Shown: positions 7,881 through 16,247 of the stretch, piece by piece
Numbering within the stretch: position 1 is the first letter of the stretch
Layout of the letters: each line of letters begins with the position of its first letter
NCBI RefSeq assembly: GCF_002727065.1
Contig: NZ_PDVP01000016.1
Location: 1 to 64,000 of the forward strand
Direction of reading: 5' to 3'
Source of the DNA: Zhengella mangrovi
GTDB lineage: Bacteria > Pseudomonadota > Alphaproteobacteria > Rhizobiales > Rhizobiaceae
Length of the DNA: 64,000 nucleotides
Made by a program: the position numbers and the translations under genes
Notes under the pieces: generated by a model
What the model was told of the DNA's origin: nothing
The model's input: only the letters and a program-made list of their open reading frames with translations
Database searches by the model: none

Positions 7881-8752
7881 GTCCTCCGCGCGATTCCGAA
7901 AAGCCCCTGGGGACGCCAGAGCAGGACGATGATGATGATCGCGTAGCCGATCGCCTGGGCAAAGCCCAGCGAGATGTAGCCGCCGGCCAGCGCCTCGATG
8001 ACCCCCAGCGACAGGCCGCCGATCAGCGCGCCGGGAATGCTTCCCAGCCCCCCGAGGATGACGACGATGAAGCCCTTGAGAACCGCCCAGCTTCCGACGG
8101 TGGGAAAGATCATGGCAGTCGGGCCGACAAGCGCGCCGGCCAGGGCCGCAAGGCCGCAGGCCAGAACGAAGGTGACCGTGTAGACCTGCCGGATATTGAC
8201 TCCGGTCAGCGCCGCGCCTTCCGGGTTCTGCGCCGTGGCGCGCATCATCTTGCCCATGCGCGAATGGCGGATGAAGAGATTGAGCGCCAGCAGGATCACC
8301 GCGCCGACCACGAAGATCAGCACGCGCTGCTGGGTGACGACCAGTTGTCCGGCCTGGACGATGCTGTCGGCGAACGGGCTGTCGACATATTTCGGGTCGG
8401 CACCGAACAGCAGTTCGCCGCCGTTCGTCAGCAGGAGCGCCAGGCCCAGGCTGGAAAGCAGGATCGTGAATTCATGTTCCTTGCGCAGCGGCCAGAAGAA
8501 CAGCCGGTTGGCAAGAACGCCGAGCGCAGCGACGGCGAGCGTCGCGATCACCGCGGCCGAGATATAGTCCACGCCGAGCAGCTTCGCCGCGAAATAGGTG
8601 AAGAACGCGCCGAGCATGTAGAATTCGCCGTGGGCGAAGTTGATGATGTGCAGCACGCTGAAAACAAGCGTCAGGCCCGTTGCGATCAGCACGTAGGTCA
8701 TGCCGTTGACCAGGCCGTTGGCGATCTGCTGTGCAAGAACGATATAGTCCAC
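7877..8752 (-). CDS. livH: branched-chain-amino-acid-type ABC transporter permease (LivH)
   Basis: A 291-residue permease of the LivH type with the typical start IANGLVNGMTYVLIATGLTL and the HIINFAHGEFYMLGAF region near residues 35-50. It has roughly eight transmembrane segments and a conserved RATAQNPEGAALTGVN cytoplasmic loop that contacts the ATPases. It starts about 60 bases after the stop of the binding-protein gene and overlaps livM by 4 bases, so all four membrane/ATPase subunits are translationally coupled. Confidence 0.95.
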   Translation of the reverse strand: MDYIVLAQQIANGLVNGMTYVLIATGLTLVFSVLHIINFAHGEFYMLGAFFTYFAAKLLGVDYISAAVIATLAVAALGVLANRLFFWPLRKEHEFTILLSSLGLALLLTNGGELLFGADPKYVDSPFADSIVQAGQLVVTQQRVLIFVVGAVILLALNLFIRHSRMGKMMRATAQNPEGAALTGVNIRQVYTVTFVLACGLAALAGALVGPTAMIFPTVGSWAVLKGFIVVILGGLGSIPGALIGGLSLGVIEALAGGYISLGFAQAIGYAIIIIVLLWRPQGLFGIARRT

Positions 8753-8811
8753 GAACTCCCCCCAGGCTGGTGGCGGGCGCGCGCCGGTGCACGCGCCCGA
8801 GGATCAGGGTC

Positions 8812-9942
8812 TTATTCCTTGACGGAGGTGATCTTGCCGTCCTTGACCTGCACCAGGTAGATGTTCTGCTGCGCCTGGCCGATGTCGTCGAAGGTGATGG
8901 TGCCGAGCAGCGTATCCCAGGGATGCGCCTTCAGCGCGGCCGCCAGCTTCTCGTAGTCGCGCGCGTCGCCGACCTCGTCCATGGCGCCGGCGATGAGTTC
9001 CACCGCCTGCGCGCCGAGCGTGCCGATGAAGGCGGGCTCGTTGGAGAACATCTTGCCGTACTGTTCGGCCCATGCCTTCAGGCGCGGGTTGTCACTGTCC
9101 GGGGCGTAGAGCGACACCGAGTAGACGCCCTCAAGCGCCTTGCCGGACAGTTCCACCAGCTTCGGGTTCATGTTGCCGGCCGAAGCGATCGTCGTGCCCT
9201 GGTAGCCCGTCTGCTTGATCTGGCGATAGATCGTCGCGCCCTGGGCCGTGTTGATGGCCGAGACGTAGATGGCATCGGGGTTCAGCGCCTTCAGCTTCGT
9301 GAGCGCCGTCGTGAAGTCGGTATCTTCCTTGTTGTAGAACTCGTTGCCGAGAATTTCGATGCCGCACTGGCCGAGCAGCTTGCGGTAGTTCTCGACTTCG
9401 AGGCGCCCGTAGTCGTCGTTGATCGTGATGAAGGCGATGGTCTTCAGGCCCATCTTGTCGCAGATGAACTTCGAATAGGTGTCCGACATCATCGTCGACG
9501 TGGCGTTCAGCCGGAAGAGATACTTGTGCCCTTCCTTGGTGGTGTTCGGGTGCTGGGTGCTCGTCATGATGTTGAGGATGCGGTCGCGCGTGACCTCCTT
9601 CATCGTCAGCGCCACCGACGAGAACCAGCCGCCGACGATGACGTCGACGTCGTCCTGCTCGATGGCCCGCTTGGCGGCACTCACGCCTTCTTCCGGGTTG
9701 CCCTTGTCGTCATACTTGACGAGTTCGAGCTTGCGGCCGCCGAGGACGCCGCCCTTCTCGTTGATGAGCGCGGCCATGGCCTCCATGCCCTCGACGGCGA
9801 GCTGGCCGTCGAAAGCACCGGGACCCGAAAGCGGTGCGATCGTTCCGATGCGAACCGGCGCCTTGTCTTCCGCGCTGGCACCGAAGATGCTGCCCGCGAG
9901 CAAGGCCGCGGCAGCCGTCAAAATCCATCTCGTCTTCTTCAT
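8812..9942 (-). CDS. periplasmic substrate-binding protein of the Liv-type ABC importer
   Basis: A 376-residue periplasmic binding protein (Peripla_BP_6, LivJ/LivK family). The ATG at 9942 is preferred over 9966: a GGGAGG site lies about 8 bases upstream and the protein then begins MKKTRWILTAAAALLAG, a proper Sec signal cleaved near SAE. Mature residues start with the family-typical VRIGTIAPLSGPGAFDGQ, followed by ALINEKGGVLGGRKLELV and FITINDDYGR. It captures the substrate for LivHMGF. Binding-site residues cannot be assigned to leucine or to another ligand from sequence alone; the degradative genes upstream suggest a carboxylic acid or amide ligand. Confidence 0.93.
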   Translation of the reverse strand: MKKTRWILTAAAALLAGSIFGASAEDKAPVRIGTIAPLSGPGAFDGQLAVEGMEAMAALINEKGGVLGGRKLELVKYDDKGNPEEGVSAAKRAIEQDDVDVIVGGWFSSVALTMKEVTRDRILNIMTSTQHPNTTKEGHKYLFRLNATSTMMSDTYSKFICDKMGLKTIAFITINDDYGRLEVENYRKLLGQCGIEILGNEFYNKEDTDFTTALTKLKALNPDAIYVSAINTAQGATIYRQIKQTGYQGTTIASAGNMNPKLVELSGKALEGVYSVSLYAPDSDNPRLKAWAEQYGKMFSNEPAFIGTLGAQAVELIAGAMDEVGDARDYEKLAAALKAHPWDTLLGTITFDDIGQAQQNIYLVQVKDGKITSVKE

Positions 9943-9990
9943 TCCATAGTCCTCCCTGTTGAACAAACGTGTTTCCTGCCCGCAGATCGT

Positions 9991-10854
9991 TCAGCCGGCG
10001 CGGAGATATTTCAGCTGCAGTTCCTCCACCTTGCTGAAACCGATGAAGTCGATGAACTCGTTGTGCCCCGTCACCGGGCGCGGCAGGCCCTGGGAGCTGT
10101 GCGTCCGGGCCAGTTGCGCCAGGTTTTCCTGCAGCGCGTGGGCGACCGTCATCAGCGGCACGAGCGGGAACGTGGCGATCCCGGCAACGCTCTCGATCTC
10201 CTCCGGCGACAGGTCCTTTTCCAGCCATCCCAGCACCTGCAGCGACAGCGGCACACCGCATCCCTCGCGCATCGCCCGCAGGCCCTCGATCGAGTTGAAG
10301 CACTTCGAGATCGGCTGGATGATGTCGGCGCCTGCCTTCGCATAGGCCTTGCCGCGCTCGATGGCCTCGGCATGGTCGACGACATCGGTGCGCGCGATGA
10401 TCAGCATGTTCGGATCCTGGCGCGCCGCGGCGGCGGCCTCGATCTTTGAAATGCCCTCGTCGAGGGGAATCACTTCGACGCCGGCCACGCAGATCGGGCA
10501 GCGCTTCGGTGCCACCTGGTCCTCCAGGATCACCGCGGTGACCCCGGCTGCCTCGAACTCGCGCACGGTGCGCATCACGTTGATGGCATTGCCGTAGCCG
10601 GTATCGATGTCGGCGATCACCGGCACGTTGACGGAATTGACCACGTGGCGTGTCACCGCGAGGTTTTCCGACATGGTGTAGAGCTCGGCATCGGGCTGCC
10701 CGAGATGGCTCGCCGAAATGCCGAAGCCCGACGTCATGACGGCGTCGAATCCGGCATGTTCGATGAACTTCGCGGACAGGGCATCGTAGGCGCCGGCTGC
10801 CCAGACGGTTTTCTGGGCCGTGGCCCGGGCTTTCAGATCAGGCATGCGTGCCAT
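9991..10854 (-). CDS. isocitrate lyase/PEP mutase superfamily lyase (2,3-dimethylmalate-lyase-like)
   Basis: A 287-residue alpha/beta-barrel protein of the isocitrate lyase/PEP mutase superfamily. Visible are TSGFGISASHLGQPD (substrate loop), the metal-binding D-x-D in PVIADIDTGYGN, the E of ILEDQ, and a catalytic-loop Cys in APKRCPICVAG. Lyases of this family usually have K-[KR]-C-G-H at the loop; here G-H is replaced by P-I, so the substrate may differ from methylisocitrate. Such enzymes cleave 2-hydroxy-diacids to pyruvate or glyoxylate plus a second acid. It lies 22 bases after a LeuD-like small subunit and just before the binding-protein gene, which recalls the dimethylmaleate hydratase plus dimethylmalate lyase set of anaerobic nicotinate fermentation; that link is inference. 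Confidence 0.85.
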   Translation of the reverse strand: MARMPDLKARATAQKTVWAAGAYDALSAKFIEHAGFDAVMTSGFGISASHLGQPDAELYTMSENLAVTRHVVNSVNVPVIADIDTGYGNAINVMRTVREFEAAGVTAVILEDQVAPKRCPICVAGVEVIPLDEGISKIEAAAAARQDPNMLIIARTDVVDHAEAIERGKAYAKAGADIIQPISKCFNSIEGLRAMREGCGVPLSLQVLGWLEKDLSPEEIESVAGIATFPLVPLMTVAHALQENLAQLARTHSSQGLPRPVTGHNEFIDFIGFSKVEELQLKYLRAG

Positions 10855-10876
10855 GGGAACACCTCTCGTTTGGGCC

Positions 10877-11386
10877 TCAGCCGGCCGGATTCATTTTCAG
10901 GTAGGGAAGCAGGCCGCCGGCCTCGAGCATCAGCGCGTCGCTGTGCGCCAGCGGTTCGAACGGGATCTCGGTGCCTTGCGTCAGGTTGCGCACGACGCCC
11001 GCCGGCCAGTCCACCTCGATCTCGTCCCAGCGCTTGACCGCCGCGCGGATGCCGGGACAGCTGCATTGCGGAAACCCCATCGAGATCTCCCCGCGCCAGT
11101 AGCCGGGCGAGAAGGATTCCGCGAGGACGCCGGCAATGCCCAGGTGGCGCAGCGCCTTCATCGGCGGATAGTGCGGATGGCCGTAGCCGAAGTTCCTCCC
11201 GCCGACGATCACGTCGCCCTTGCGCACCTCTTTTGAAAAGTCCGGGTCGTAGGACGTCATCGCCAGCGCGGCGAGTTCGTCGACGTCCTGGATCTTGATG
11301 TTCTTGACCCCGACGATCTGGTCGACGTCGAAATCGTCTTCCTCGAAGATGAAGGCAACCCGCCCCTTGAGATTCTGCAGTGCCAT
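10877..11386 (-). CDS. aconitase-family hydro-lyase small subunit (LeuD/DmdB-like)
   Basis: A 169-residue protein of the LeuD swivel-domain family. The start ATG at 11386 follows the large-subunit stop by 8 bases; the longer open frame upstream is a shadow of the large subunit. Diagnostic features are the V-x-K-I-Q-D start region and GDVIVGGRNFGYGHPHYPPMKAL, which corresponds to the substrate-recognition loop (GxNFGxGSSRE in isopropylmalate isomerase). Here the loop reads Y-G-H-P-H instead of G-S-S-R, which argues against isopropylmalate or aconitate as substrate. It should form the heterodimeric active site with the large subunit. Confidence 0.88.
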   Translation of the reverse strand: MALQNLKGRVAFIFEEDDFDVDQIVGVKNIKIQDVDELAALAMTSYDPDFSKEVRKGDVIVGGRNFGYGHPHYPPMKALRHLGIAGVLAESFSPGYWRGEISMGFPQCSCPGIRAAVKRWDEIEVDWPAGVVRNLTQGTEIPFEPLAHSDALMLEAGGLLPYLKMNPAG

Positions 11387-11394
11387 GGCCGGCC

Positions 11395-12651
11395 TCAAAG
11401 ATACTTGCGGGGGTCGGCGATCCGCCCCTCGATCGCGGAAGCGGCCACGGCCGCGGCGTTGCACAGATAGATTTCCGAATCCGGGCTGCCCATCCGCCCC
11501 TTGACGTTGAGCGTGCCGGTCGAAACCGCGCGCTGGTTTTCCGTCATCGTGGCGATGCGGCCGAAGCAGTAGTCGCAGCTTGGCGACGAGACGAAAGCCC
11601 CCGCCTCGACGAGCGTGGAGATGTAGCCGCGCCGTGCCGCTTCGGCCATGATCTCCTGGCTGGTGGGAATGACGTGAAGGCTGAACCCGGTCTTGACCCG
11701 CCGGCCTTCCAGGATCTTCGCCGCGATCTCGATGTCCTCAAGGCGGCCCGACGCACAGGATCCCAGGTAGCCGGTCTGGACCTCGAGCCCGGCATACTCC
11801 GACAGGTTCCTCGTGTTCGCCGGGGTCGGCGGAACGACCACGATGGGTTCCAGTTCCGACAGGTCGATCTCGTGCACCGCCGCATAGGTCGCGTCCGGAT
11901 CGCTGGAAACAGGCTCCAGCTTCTTGCGCGCCCGCGGCAGGGCGTAGTCGAGGCGCTTCTGGTCCGGGTTTACGATGGCGGTCAGCGCACCGGTGAACAT
12001 GGCGAGGCAGGTGATCGACTGGATGCCCTCCGTCGTCAGGCCTTCCAGTCCGTCGCCTCCCAGTTCCATGACCTGGAAGCGGCAGGAGGCCGGGCCGAGG
12101 ACACGGACGATATGGTGGAACACGTCGCGGGCCATGACGCCGGGCCGAAGCGAACCGGTCAGGTTCACCCGAACGGTTTCCGGCACCTTGATCGAGACCT
12201 TCTCGCGGACGAAGGCCTCCAGCACGTTGCGCCGCATGCCGATCCCCAGCGTGCCGTAGGTGCCAAGCTGGCTGATGTGGCCGTCGAAATGGACGACGAA
12301 GGCGCCCGGCGTCGCGAAGCCCACCTCGGCCGCCACCTGGTGGCCGATGCCGCGGCGCTCGAACAGTTCCACGCCGTTCTCGGCGCACCACTTGCGGGTT
12401 CCCTCGTGCAGTTCCTCTTCCTTCGGCGTGGCGACGGGAACCATGTGGTCGATGAAGATGCCGTAGCGCTCCGGCTCGGCAACCTTGTCGATGCCGAACT
12501 CCTCCTTCATCTGCTTGAAATAGACGTCGGTGTAGCCGGGAAAGTCATAGGCAAGCACGAAATCGGGCTTGGCCATGATCTCGTCGCCGGCACGCACGCT
12601 CGGCAGACCGGCCGCTCTCGCCAGGATCTTCTCGGTGATCGTGTGACCCAT
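11395..12651 (-). CDS. aconitase-family hydro-lyase large subunit (LeuC/DmdA-like, 4Fe-4S)
   Basis: A 418-residue protein of the LeuC/aconitase large-subunit family: MGHTITEKILARAAG start, DHMVPV near residue 68 and ELFERRGIGHQV. Iron-sulphur ligands are visible as a first Cys in GYLGSCASGR and the C-x2-C of SSPSCDYCFGR, so a [4Fe-4S] cluster is expected. The family interconverts hydroxy-diacids by dehydration and rehydration. The usual leucine genes (leuA, leuB) are absent, and the operon instead has a C-C lyase, an FAD oxidase and a transporter, so this copy is catabolic. 3-isopropylmalate, homoaconitate or dimethylmalate-like substrates are possible; I favour an alkylmalate-type acid. Confidence 0.9.
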   Translation of the reverse strand: MGHTITEKILARAAGLPSVRAGDEIMAKPDFVLAYDFPGYTDVYFKQMKEEFGIDKVAEPERYGIFIDHMVPVATPKEEELHEGTRKWCAENGVELFERRGIGHQVAAEVGFATPGAFVVHFDGHISQLGTYGTLGIGMRRNVLEAFVREKVSIKVPETVRVNLTGSLRPGVMARDVFHHIVRVLGPASCRFQVMELGGDGLEGLTTEGIQSITCLAMFTGALTAIVNPDQKRLDYALPRARKKLEPVSSDPDATYAAVHEIDLSELEPIVVVPPTPANTRNLSEYAGLEVQTGYLGSCASGRLEDIEIAAKILEGRRVKTGFSLHVIPTSQEIMAEAARRGYISTLVEAGAFVSSPSCDYCFGRIATMTENQRAVSTGTLNVKGRMGSPDSEIYLCNAAAVAASAIEGRIADPRKYL

Positions 12652-12692
12652 GCCATCTCCTCCCGCCGGCGTATGGCGCGCCGGTCAATTGT

Positions 12693-14297
12693 CTATCGGG
12701 TTTGGTCGGAACCGAGCCCCAGGGACCCGGGATTCATCAGTCCGTCCGGATCGACCGCATCCTTCAGCGCCGTCAGGAGCGCGTAGGTCGCCGGTTCCAG
12801 CACGGACTTGAACGGATAGTCGCGGGCAACCTGCCAGTTGACGCCCCCGAGCGAGATGTAGAGGTCCTGCGTCGCCGCCCGCAGGTCCGCGACGGCGCGG
12901 CGCGTGGCCTCGTTGGCCGGCCGGTCGCGCCAGGGCCGGACCACGTCCTCGCCCACGCTTCGCGCATGCAGGTCGGTGATCTCGTCGGTCCAGTAGAACG
13001 CCGGCTCGATGAAGAACTCTCCGCCAACCGTCATCGTCATGACCGAGTAGACGATTCCGTGGCGGTCCATCTCCGCCTTCCGCTCGGCGAAGAAGGCATC
13101 GTTCGCCTCGACCACCCGCTTCCAGTCGCCCATCGGGAACACGGCGTGGATGGGCACCCAGCGCTCGCCGTTGAGCCCGAGCATGCCGCGCACCGGGCTG
13201 AACGGCTTGGAGCGCATGACCTTCGGGACGGTGTTCTCGATCTCCACCCCGTGCGCATTGCCGATGGCCCGTGCCCGTGCCATCGAGGTCTTCAGTTCCT
13301 CGCCGTTGCGGGCCTCGAGCACGAGGTGAAGGGTAAAGGCGTGATCCTTGAGAAAGGAAGCGCCGCCGGCCGCCGCACGCGCGGCGTCCTTGATGCCCGA
13401 GGCGACGGTCTTGCCGCCACGCACCAGGATGCCGAGCGTCTTCAGCCCGTCGGAAATGCGGTTCACCGAGGCGGAATGCGATGCCTTGGTCCGGTCGATC
13501 CCGAACCCTTCCGACACCAGCCGTTCGCGCGCCAGCGCCACCTGTACGGCGGCCATGTCGGCCATGGACGGGAAACCGAAGGAGAGGTAGTCCACCTCGG
13601 CGGGCGCCGGCCAGAGCCGCAGCGTCGCCGCGCACTTCAGTCCCAGCGCGCCGTTGTCGCCCAGGAAAAGCCCCGTCAGGTCGGGCCCGCCTTCGCGGCT
13701 GAACGGCTTGGCGCCATGCCGGCCGCCGGAACCGGTCCGCACCCGGTCGCCGTTGGCCAGGATCACCTCCACCCCGATCACCGATTCCGCGACCGTGGCG
13801 TTGAGCGAGGATCCGAAGAAGGCGCTGTTCTGCGACAGCGCACCGCCAACGGTGGCGTTCACCCCCGACAGCGGCCCCCAGTAGCCGGTGCGCAGGCCGG
13901 TCTTTTCCAGCGCCGCGTTGACCTGCTCCCAGGTGCATCCCGCCTCGACGGTGATGTAGAGATCGTCCGCGTTCACCTCGACCACCCGCGCCAGCTTGCG
14001 CATGTCGAAGACGACCGCGGTCTCGCGCGCCGGCAGGTATCCCTTCGAGTAGGACATGCCGCCGCCGCGCGGAACGACGGCGATGCCGGCGCGCGTGCAG
14101 AGCGCGACGGCGTCCGCCGCGATGGCGGCATCCTCGGGCATCACCACGCCGAGCGGGCGGACGCCGGGCTGCCAGAACACGTCATTGGCGTAATAGGCAC
14201 GCGTCTCCTCGTCATCGCGAAAGCCGCTGCCCTTGAGCCCGGCCAGGGCGGAGAGCGCGGCGGAGACGGCATCCGGTTTCATCTGGGCATCGGCCAT
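12693..14297 (-). CDS. FAD-binding oxidase/dehydrogenase (GlcD/PCMH-type)
   Basis: A 534-residue flavoprotein with a PCMH-type FAD domain: the diphosphate loop VVPRGGGMSYSKGY near residues 85-98, then EAGCTWEQVNAAL and GATVGGALSQNSAFFGSS. The C-terminal half is a substrate-binding cap. Relatives oxidise 2-hydroxy acids (glycolate, D-lactate) or phenolic alcohols. ATG at 14297 is chosen because GAGGAGGA lies about 9 bases upstream; the further upstream start at 14321 would overlap the previous gene and place the Shine-Dalgarno inside the coding region. No signal peptide. It is the second gene of the catabolic operon and probably oxidises an intermediate before the hydro-lyase/lyase steps. Confidence 0.88.
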   Translation of the reverse strand: MADAQMKPDAVSAALSALAGLKGSGFRDDEETRAYYANDVFWQPGVRPLGVVMPEDAAIAADAVALCTRAGIAVVPRGGGMSYSKGYLPARETAVVFDMRKLARVVEVNADDLYITVEAGCTWEQVNAALEKTGLRTGYWGPLSGVNATVGGALSQNSAFFGSSLNATVAESVIGVEVILANGDRVRTGSGGRHGAKPFSREGGPDLTGLFLGDNGALGLKCAATLRLWPAPAEVDYLSFGFPSMADMAAVQVALARERLVSEGFGIDRTKASHSASVNRISDGLKTLGILVRGGKTVASGIKDAARAAAGGASFLKDHAFTLHLVLEARNGEELKTSMARARAIGNAHGVEIENTVPKVMRSKPFSPVRGMLGLNGERWVPIHAVFPMGDWKRVVEANDAFFAERKAEMDRHGIVYSVMTMTVGGEFFIEPAFYWTDEITDLHARSVGEDVVRPWRDRPANEATRRAVADLRAATQDLYISLGGVNWQVARDYPFKSVLEPATYALLTALKDAVDPDGLMNPGSLGLGSDQTR

Positions 14298-14317
14298 GGC
14301 CACGGCTCCTCCTCGGT

Positions 14318-15217
14318 TCATTCACGCGGCGCGACGGGGACAAAGCGGAAGCCCCCGTCGTCCCGGCGCCCGATGCGCCCGGCATGCGGCCGGTCGAAAT
14401 GGGCGGGAAAGATCAGGGCGTCGCTGTCCGCGCAGCGTTCCAGCAGGCGCGCCCGCGTCACCGGCGCCAGCGTGTTGTCCTCGCACAGGAAACAGTTGAG
14501 GTCCGGCTTGAAGACCTGCATCGCGCGGTGCATGCAGTCGGCGGTGAAGACGCCCGTCTCGCCGCCGGACACGACCTCCAGCACCAGTTGTCCGCTGGTG
14601 TGGCCCGGCGCGGCTCGGAAGGTCAGCCCCTTGCGCAACTCGTCGCCGTCCGAGACCCAGTCGACCAGTCCGGCTTCCACGATGGGATCGATGCTGTCCA
14701 CGATCACCGGGCGGCCTTCCGGCTGCGCCTCTGCCGTCACCCCGCCCGGCTGCCAGTTGGCATATTCCTCGCGACCGAAGACGTAGCGCGCATTCGGAAA
14801 GGTCGGCACCCAGCGGTCATCCGCGAGCCGGGTGTTCCAGCCCGAGTGATCAACGTGCATGTGCGTGTTGACGACCACATCGACGTCTTCCGGGGACACG
14901 CCGTGGCGGGCCAGTTCGCCGAGATAGTCCGTCGATAGCATGTGGAAGCGGCCGTACTTCGGATCAAGCCGCTCCTTGTCGTTGCCCGACGCCGTGTCCA
15001 CCAGGATGATTTCGTCGCCGTACCGGACGAGCCACGTGTGGATGCTGGCGAAGGTATGCCCGGTCTCCGGATCGATCCGGTCGATCGAACGCAGTTCGGG
15101 AAACGCGTCGAACACCGACAGGTCGAAATCGGGAAACTGCTGGGAGGGGTGAAATCCGGGCGAGGAAAACTCCTCGACCCGCTCGATCGTCACGTCTCCG
15201 ATGCGCCATGCCAGCAT
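14318..15217 (-). CDS. metallo-beta-lactamase-fold hydrolase
   Basis: A 299-residue MBL-fold enzyme with the complete dinuclear metal motif: THMHVDHSGWN (HxHxDH) near residues 118-126, AAPGHTSG with the next His, an Asp in FTADCMH and a final His in FPAHFD. No signal peptide. The closest recognisable relatives are lactonases and organophosphate/quorum-quenching hydrolases, so lactone or ester hydrolysis is plausible. It is the first gene of the long minus-strand operon, facing the IclR regulator gene, and may open a cyclic or esterified substrate for the oxidase and hydro-lyase that follow. Confidence 0.9.
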   Translation of the reverse strand: MLAWRIGDVTIERVEEFSSPGFHPSQQFPDFDLSVFDAFPELRSIDRIDPETGHTFASIHTWLVRYGDEIILVDTASGNDKERLDPKYGRFHMLSTDYLGELARHGVSPEDVDVVVNTHMHVDHSGWNTRLADDRWVPTFPNARYVFGREEYANWQPGGVTAEAQPEGRPVIVDSIDPIVEAGLVDWVSDGDELRKGLTFRAAPGHTSGQLVLEVVSGGETGVFTADCMHRAMQVFKPDLNCFLCEDNTLAPVTRARLLERCADSDALIFPAHFDRPHAGRIGRRDDGGFRFVPVAPRE

Positions 15218-15246
15218 GACACTGATCCTCCCGTTCCTCGCAACAA

Positions 15247-15274
15247 GCTAAACAGTGTCGAAAAATCGTGTCAA
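15247..15274 (-). promoter_or_regulatory. candidate promoter of the minus-strand catabolic operon
   Basis: On the minus strand, a perfect TTGACA -35 (complement of TGTCAA, 15269-15274) is followed after 16 bases by TTTAGC (15252 to 15247) as a weak -10. It lies 30-57 bases upstream of the metallo-beta-lactamase gene. Confidence 0.5.
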
Positions 15275-15293
15275 CAGGTAAAATGCATTTCGT

Positions 15294-15306
15294 ATCGTGA
15301 AACGAT
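15294..15306. promoter_or_regulatory. candidate IclR operator (ATCGT-GAA-ACGAT)
   Basis: A perfect 5-bp inverted repeat with a 3-base spacer, ATCGT GAA ACGAT, lies between the two divergent -35 hexamers and ends 2 bases before the plus-strand TTGACA. IclR-type repressors bind short palindromes between divergently transcribed regulator and target genes. The site could control both promoters; assignment to the IclR protein is inference from position. Confidence 0.5.
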
Positions 15307-15307
15307 C

Positions 15308-15337
15308 TTGACAAATTGCCATCTGTTTCGATGGATA
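15308..15337 (+). promoter_or_regulatory. candidate promoter of the IclR regulator gene
   Basis: A perfect TTGACA (15308-15313) is followed after 18 bases by TGGATA (15332-15337). The hexamer pair points at the IclR gene that starts at 15397 and is adjacent to the palindrome at 15294-15306, as expected for an autoregulated repressor. Confidence 0.5.
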
Positions 15338-15396
15338 GTAAGGCGAATGCGCGCCACTTGCCCCGGCGCCGCAACTTCGGGAGGATGAGGGCAGGA

Positions 15397-16167
15397 ATGG
15401 ATCAGCAGGAGAAGAACACGGGGAACGTCCGCGCCGTGACGCGCGCCGCCGACATATTGCGAACCTTCAGAAGCCAGCCGAAACAGTCGCTTGCGGAAGT
15501 CTCTGCGGCAGCCGGGCTCGACAAGGGAACCACGCGGCGCCTGTTGCTGACGATGATGAACTCGGGCCTGATCGTGCAGGACCCGGCCTCGCAGCGTTAC
15601 GGGCTCGGCCGGCTGTTGCGGGAACTGGCGGCAAGCGTCGTTGACGATTTCGACCTGCGCTCCGTCGCCGTGCCGGAACTGACCGCGATCGCCAACGAGC
15701 TTCATCTCACCACGTTCCTGTCGGTCTATCGCAATCACACCGCGCTCTGCCTGGAGCGGATCCACGACATGCAGGGGATGGAGGTTCACTGGTGGCCGGT
15801 GGGCGGCACCCTGCCGCTGAACTCGGGTGGCGCACCGAAGCTGCTTCTCGCCTACCAGCCCGATCAGGAGATCGACAGGGTCCTGTCCGAACCGCTCCTG
15901 CCGGTGACGCCCCATGCCATCACCGATGCCGGTGCCTTCCGCAGCCACCTCCTCGAAATCCGCGAGCGTGGCTGGGAATATGCCGAGGACGATGTGACAC
16001 TGGGCCTCGCGGCCATCGCCGTTCCGGTGCTCAATGCCGAAGGCCAGATCATCTGTGCGCTGTCGATGGCCGGGCTGACCCCGCAAATGCGCGGCGACGA
16101 CCAGCCCCGCTACCTCGGTCGCATGATCGAGGCCGCGGCACGGGTGGCGCGGGCACTGGGAAGCTGA
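15397..16167 (+). CDS. IclR-family transcriptional regulator
   Basis: A 256-residue IclR regulator. The N-terminal winged helix is clear: AVTRAADILRTF, then SLAEVSAAAGLDKGTTRRLL and YGLGRLLREL. The C-terminal effector domain follows, with GGAPKLLLAYQ and ERGWEYAEDDVTLGLAAIAVPV, which are the usual ligand-pocket segments. ATG 15397 is preferred (GAGGG upstream); an open frame from 15316 would start inside the promoter region. IclR proteins sense small carboxylic or aromatic effectors. Divergent placement next to the 11-gene operon makes that operon the likely target. Confidence 0.9.
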   Translation: MDQQEKNTGNVRAVTRAADILRTFRSQPKQSLAEVSAAAGLDKGTTRRLLLTMMNSGLIVQDPASQRYGLGRLLRELAASVVDDFDLRSVAVPELTAIANELHLTTFLSVYRNHTALCLERIHDMQGMEVHWWPVGGTLPLNSGGAPKLLLAYQPDQEIDRVLSEPLLPVTPHAITDAGAFRSHLLEIRERGWEYAEDDVTLGLAAIAVPVLNAEGQIICALSMAGLTPQMRGDDQPRYLGRMIEAAARVARALGS

Positions 16168-16247
16168 ACGCGGCCGGCGGCACGAAAGCAGGATGACGGG
16201 CAGGCCCTTCGCCCGCTCGTGCATGATAACGAACGGGAGAAACAGGC

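Noticed and set aside
12702-14786. Plus-strand 694-codon frame opposite the FAD oxidase
   Set aside because: It mirrors the third-position GC of the true gene, is His/Arg/Gly-rich and covers two genes on the other strand.
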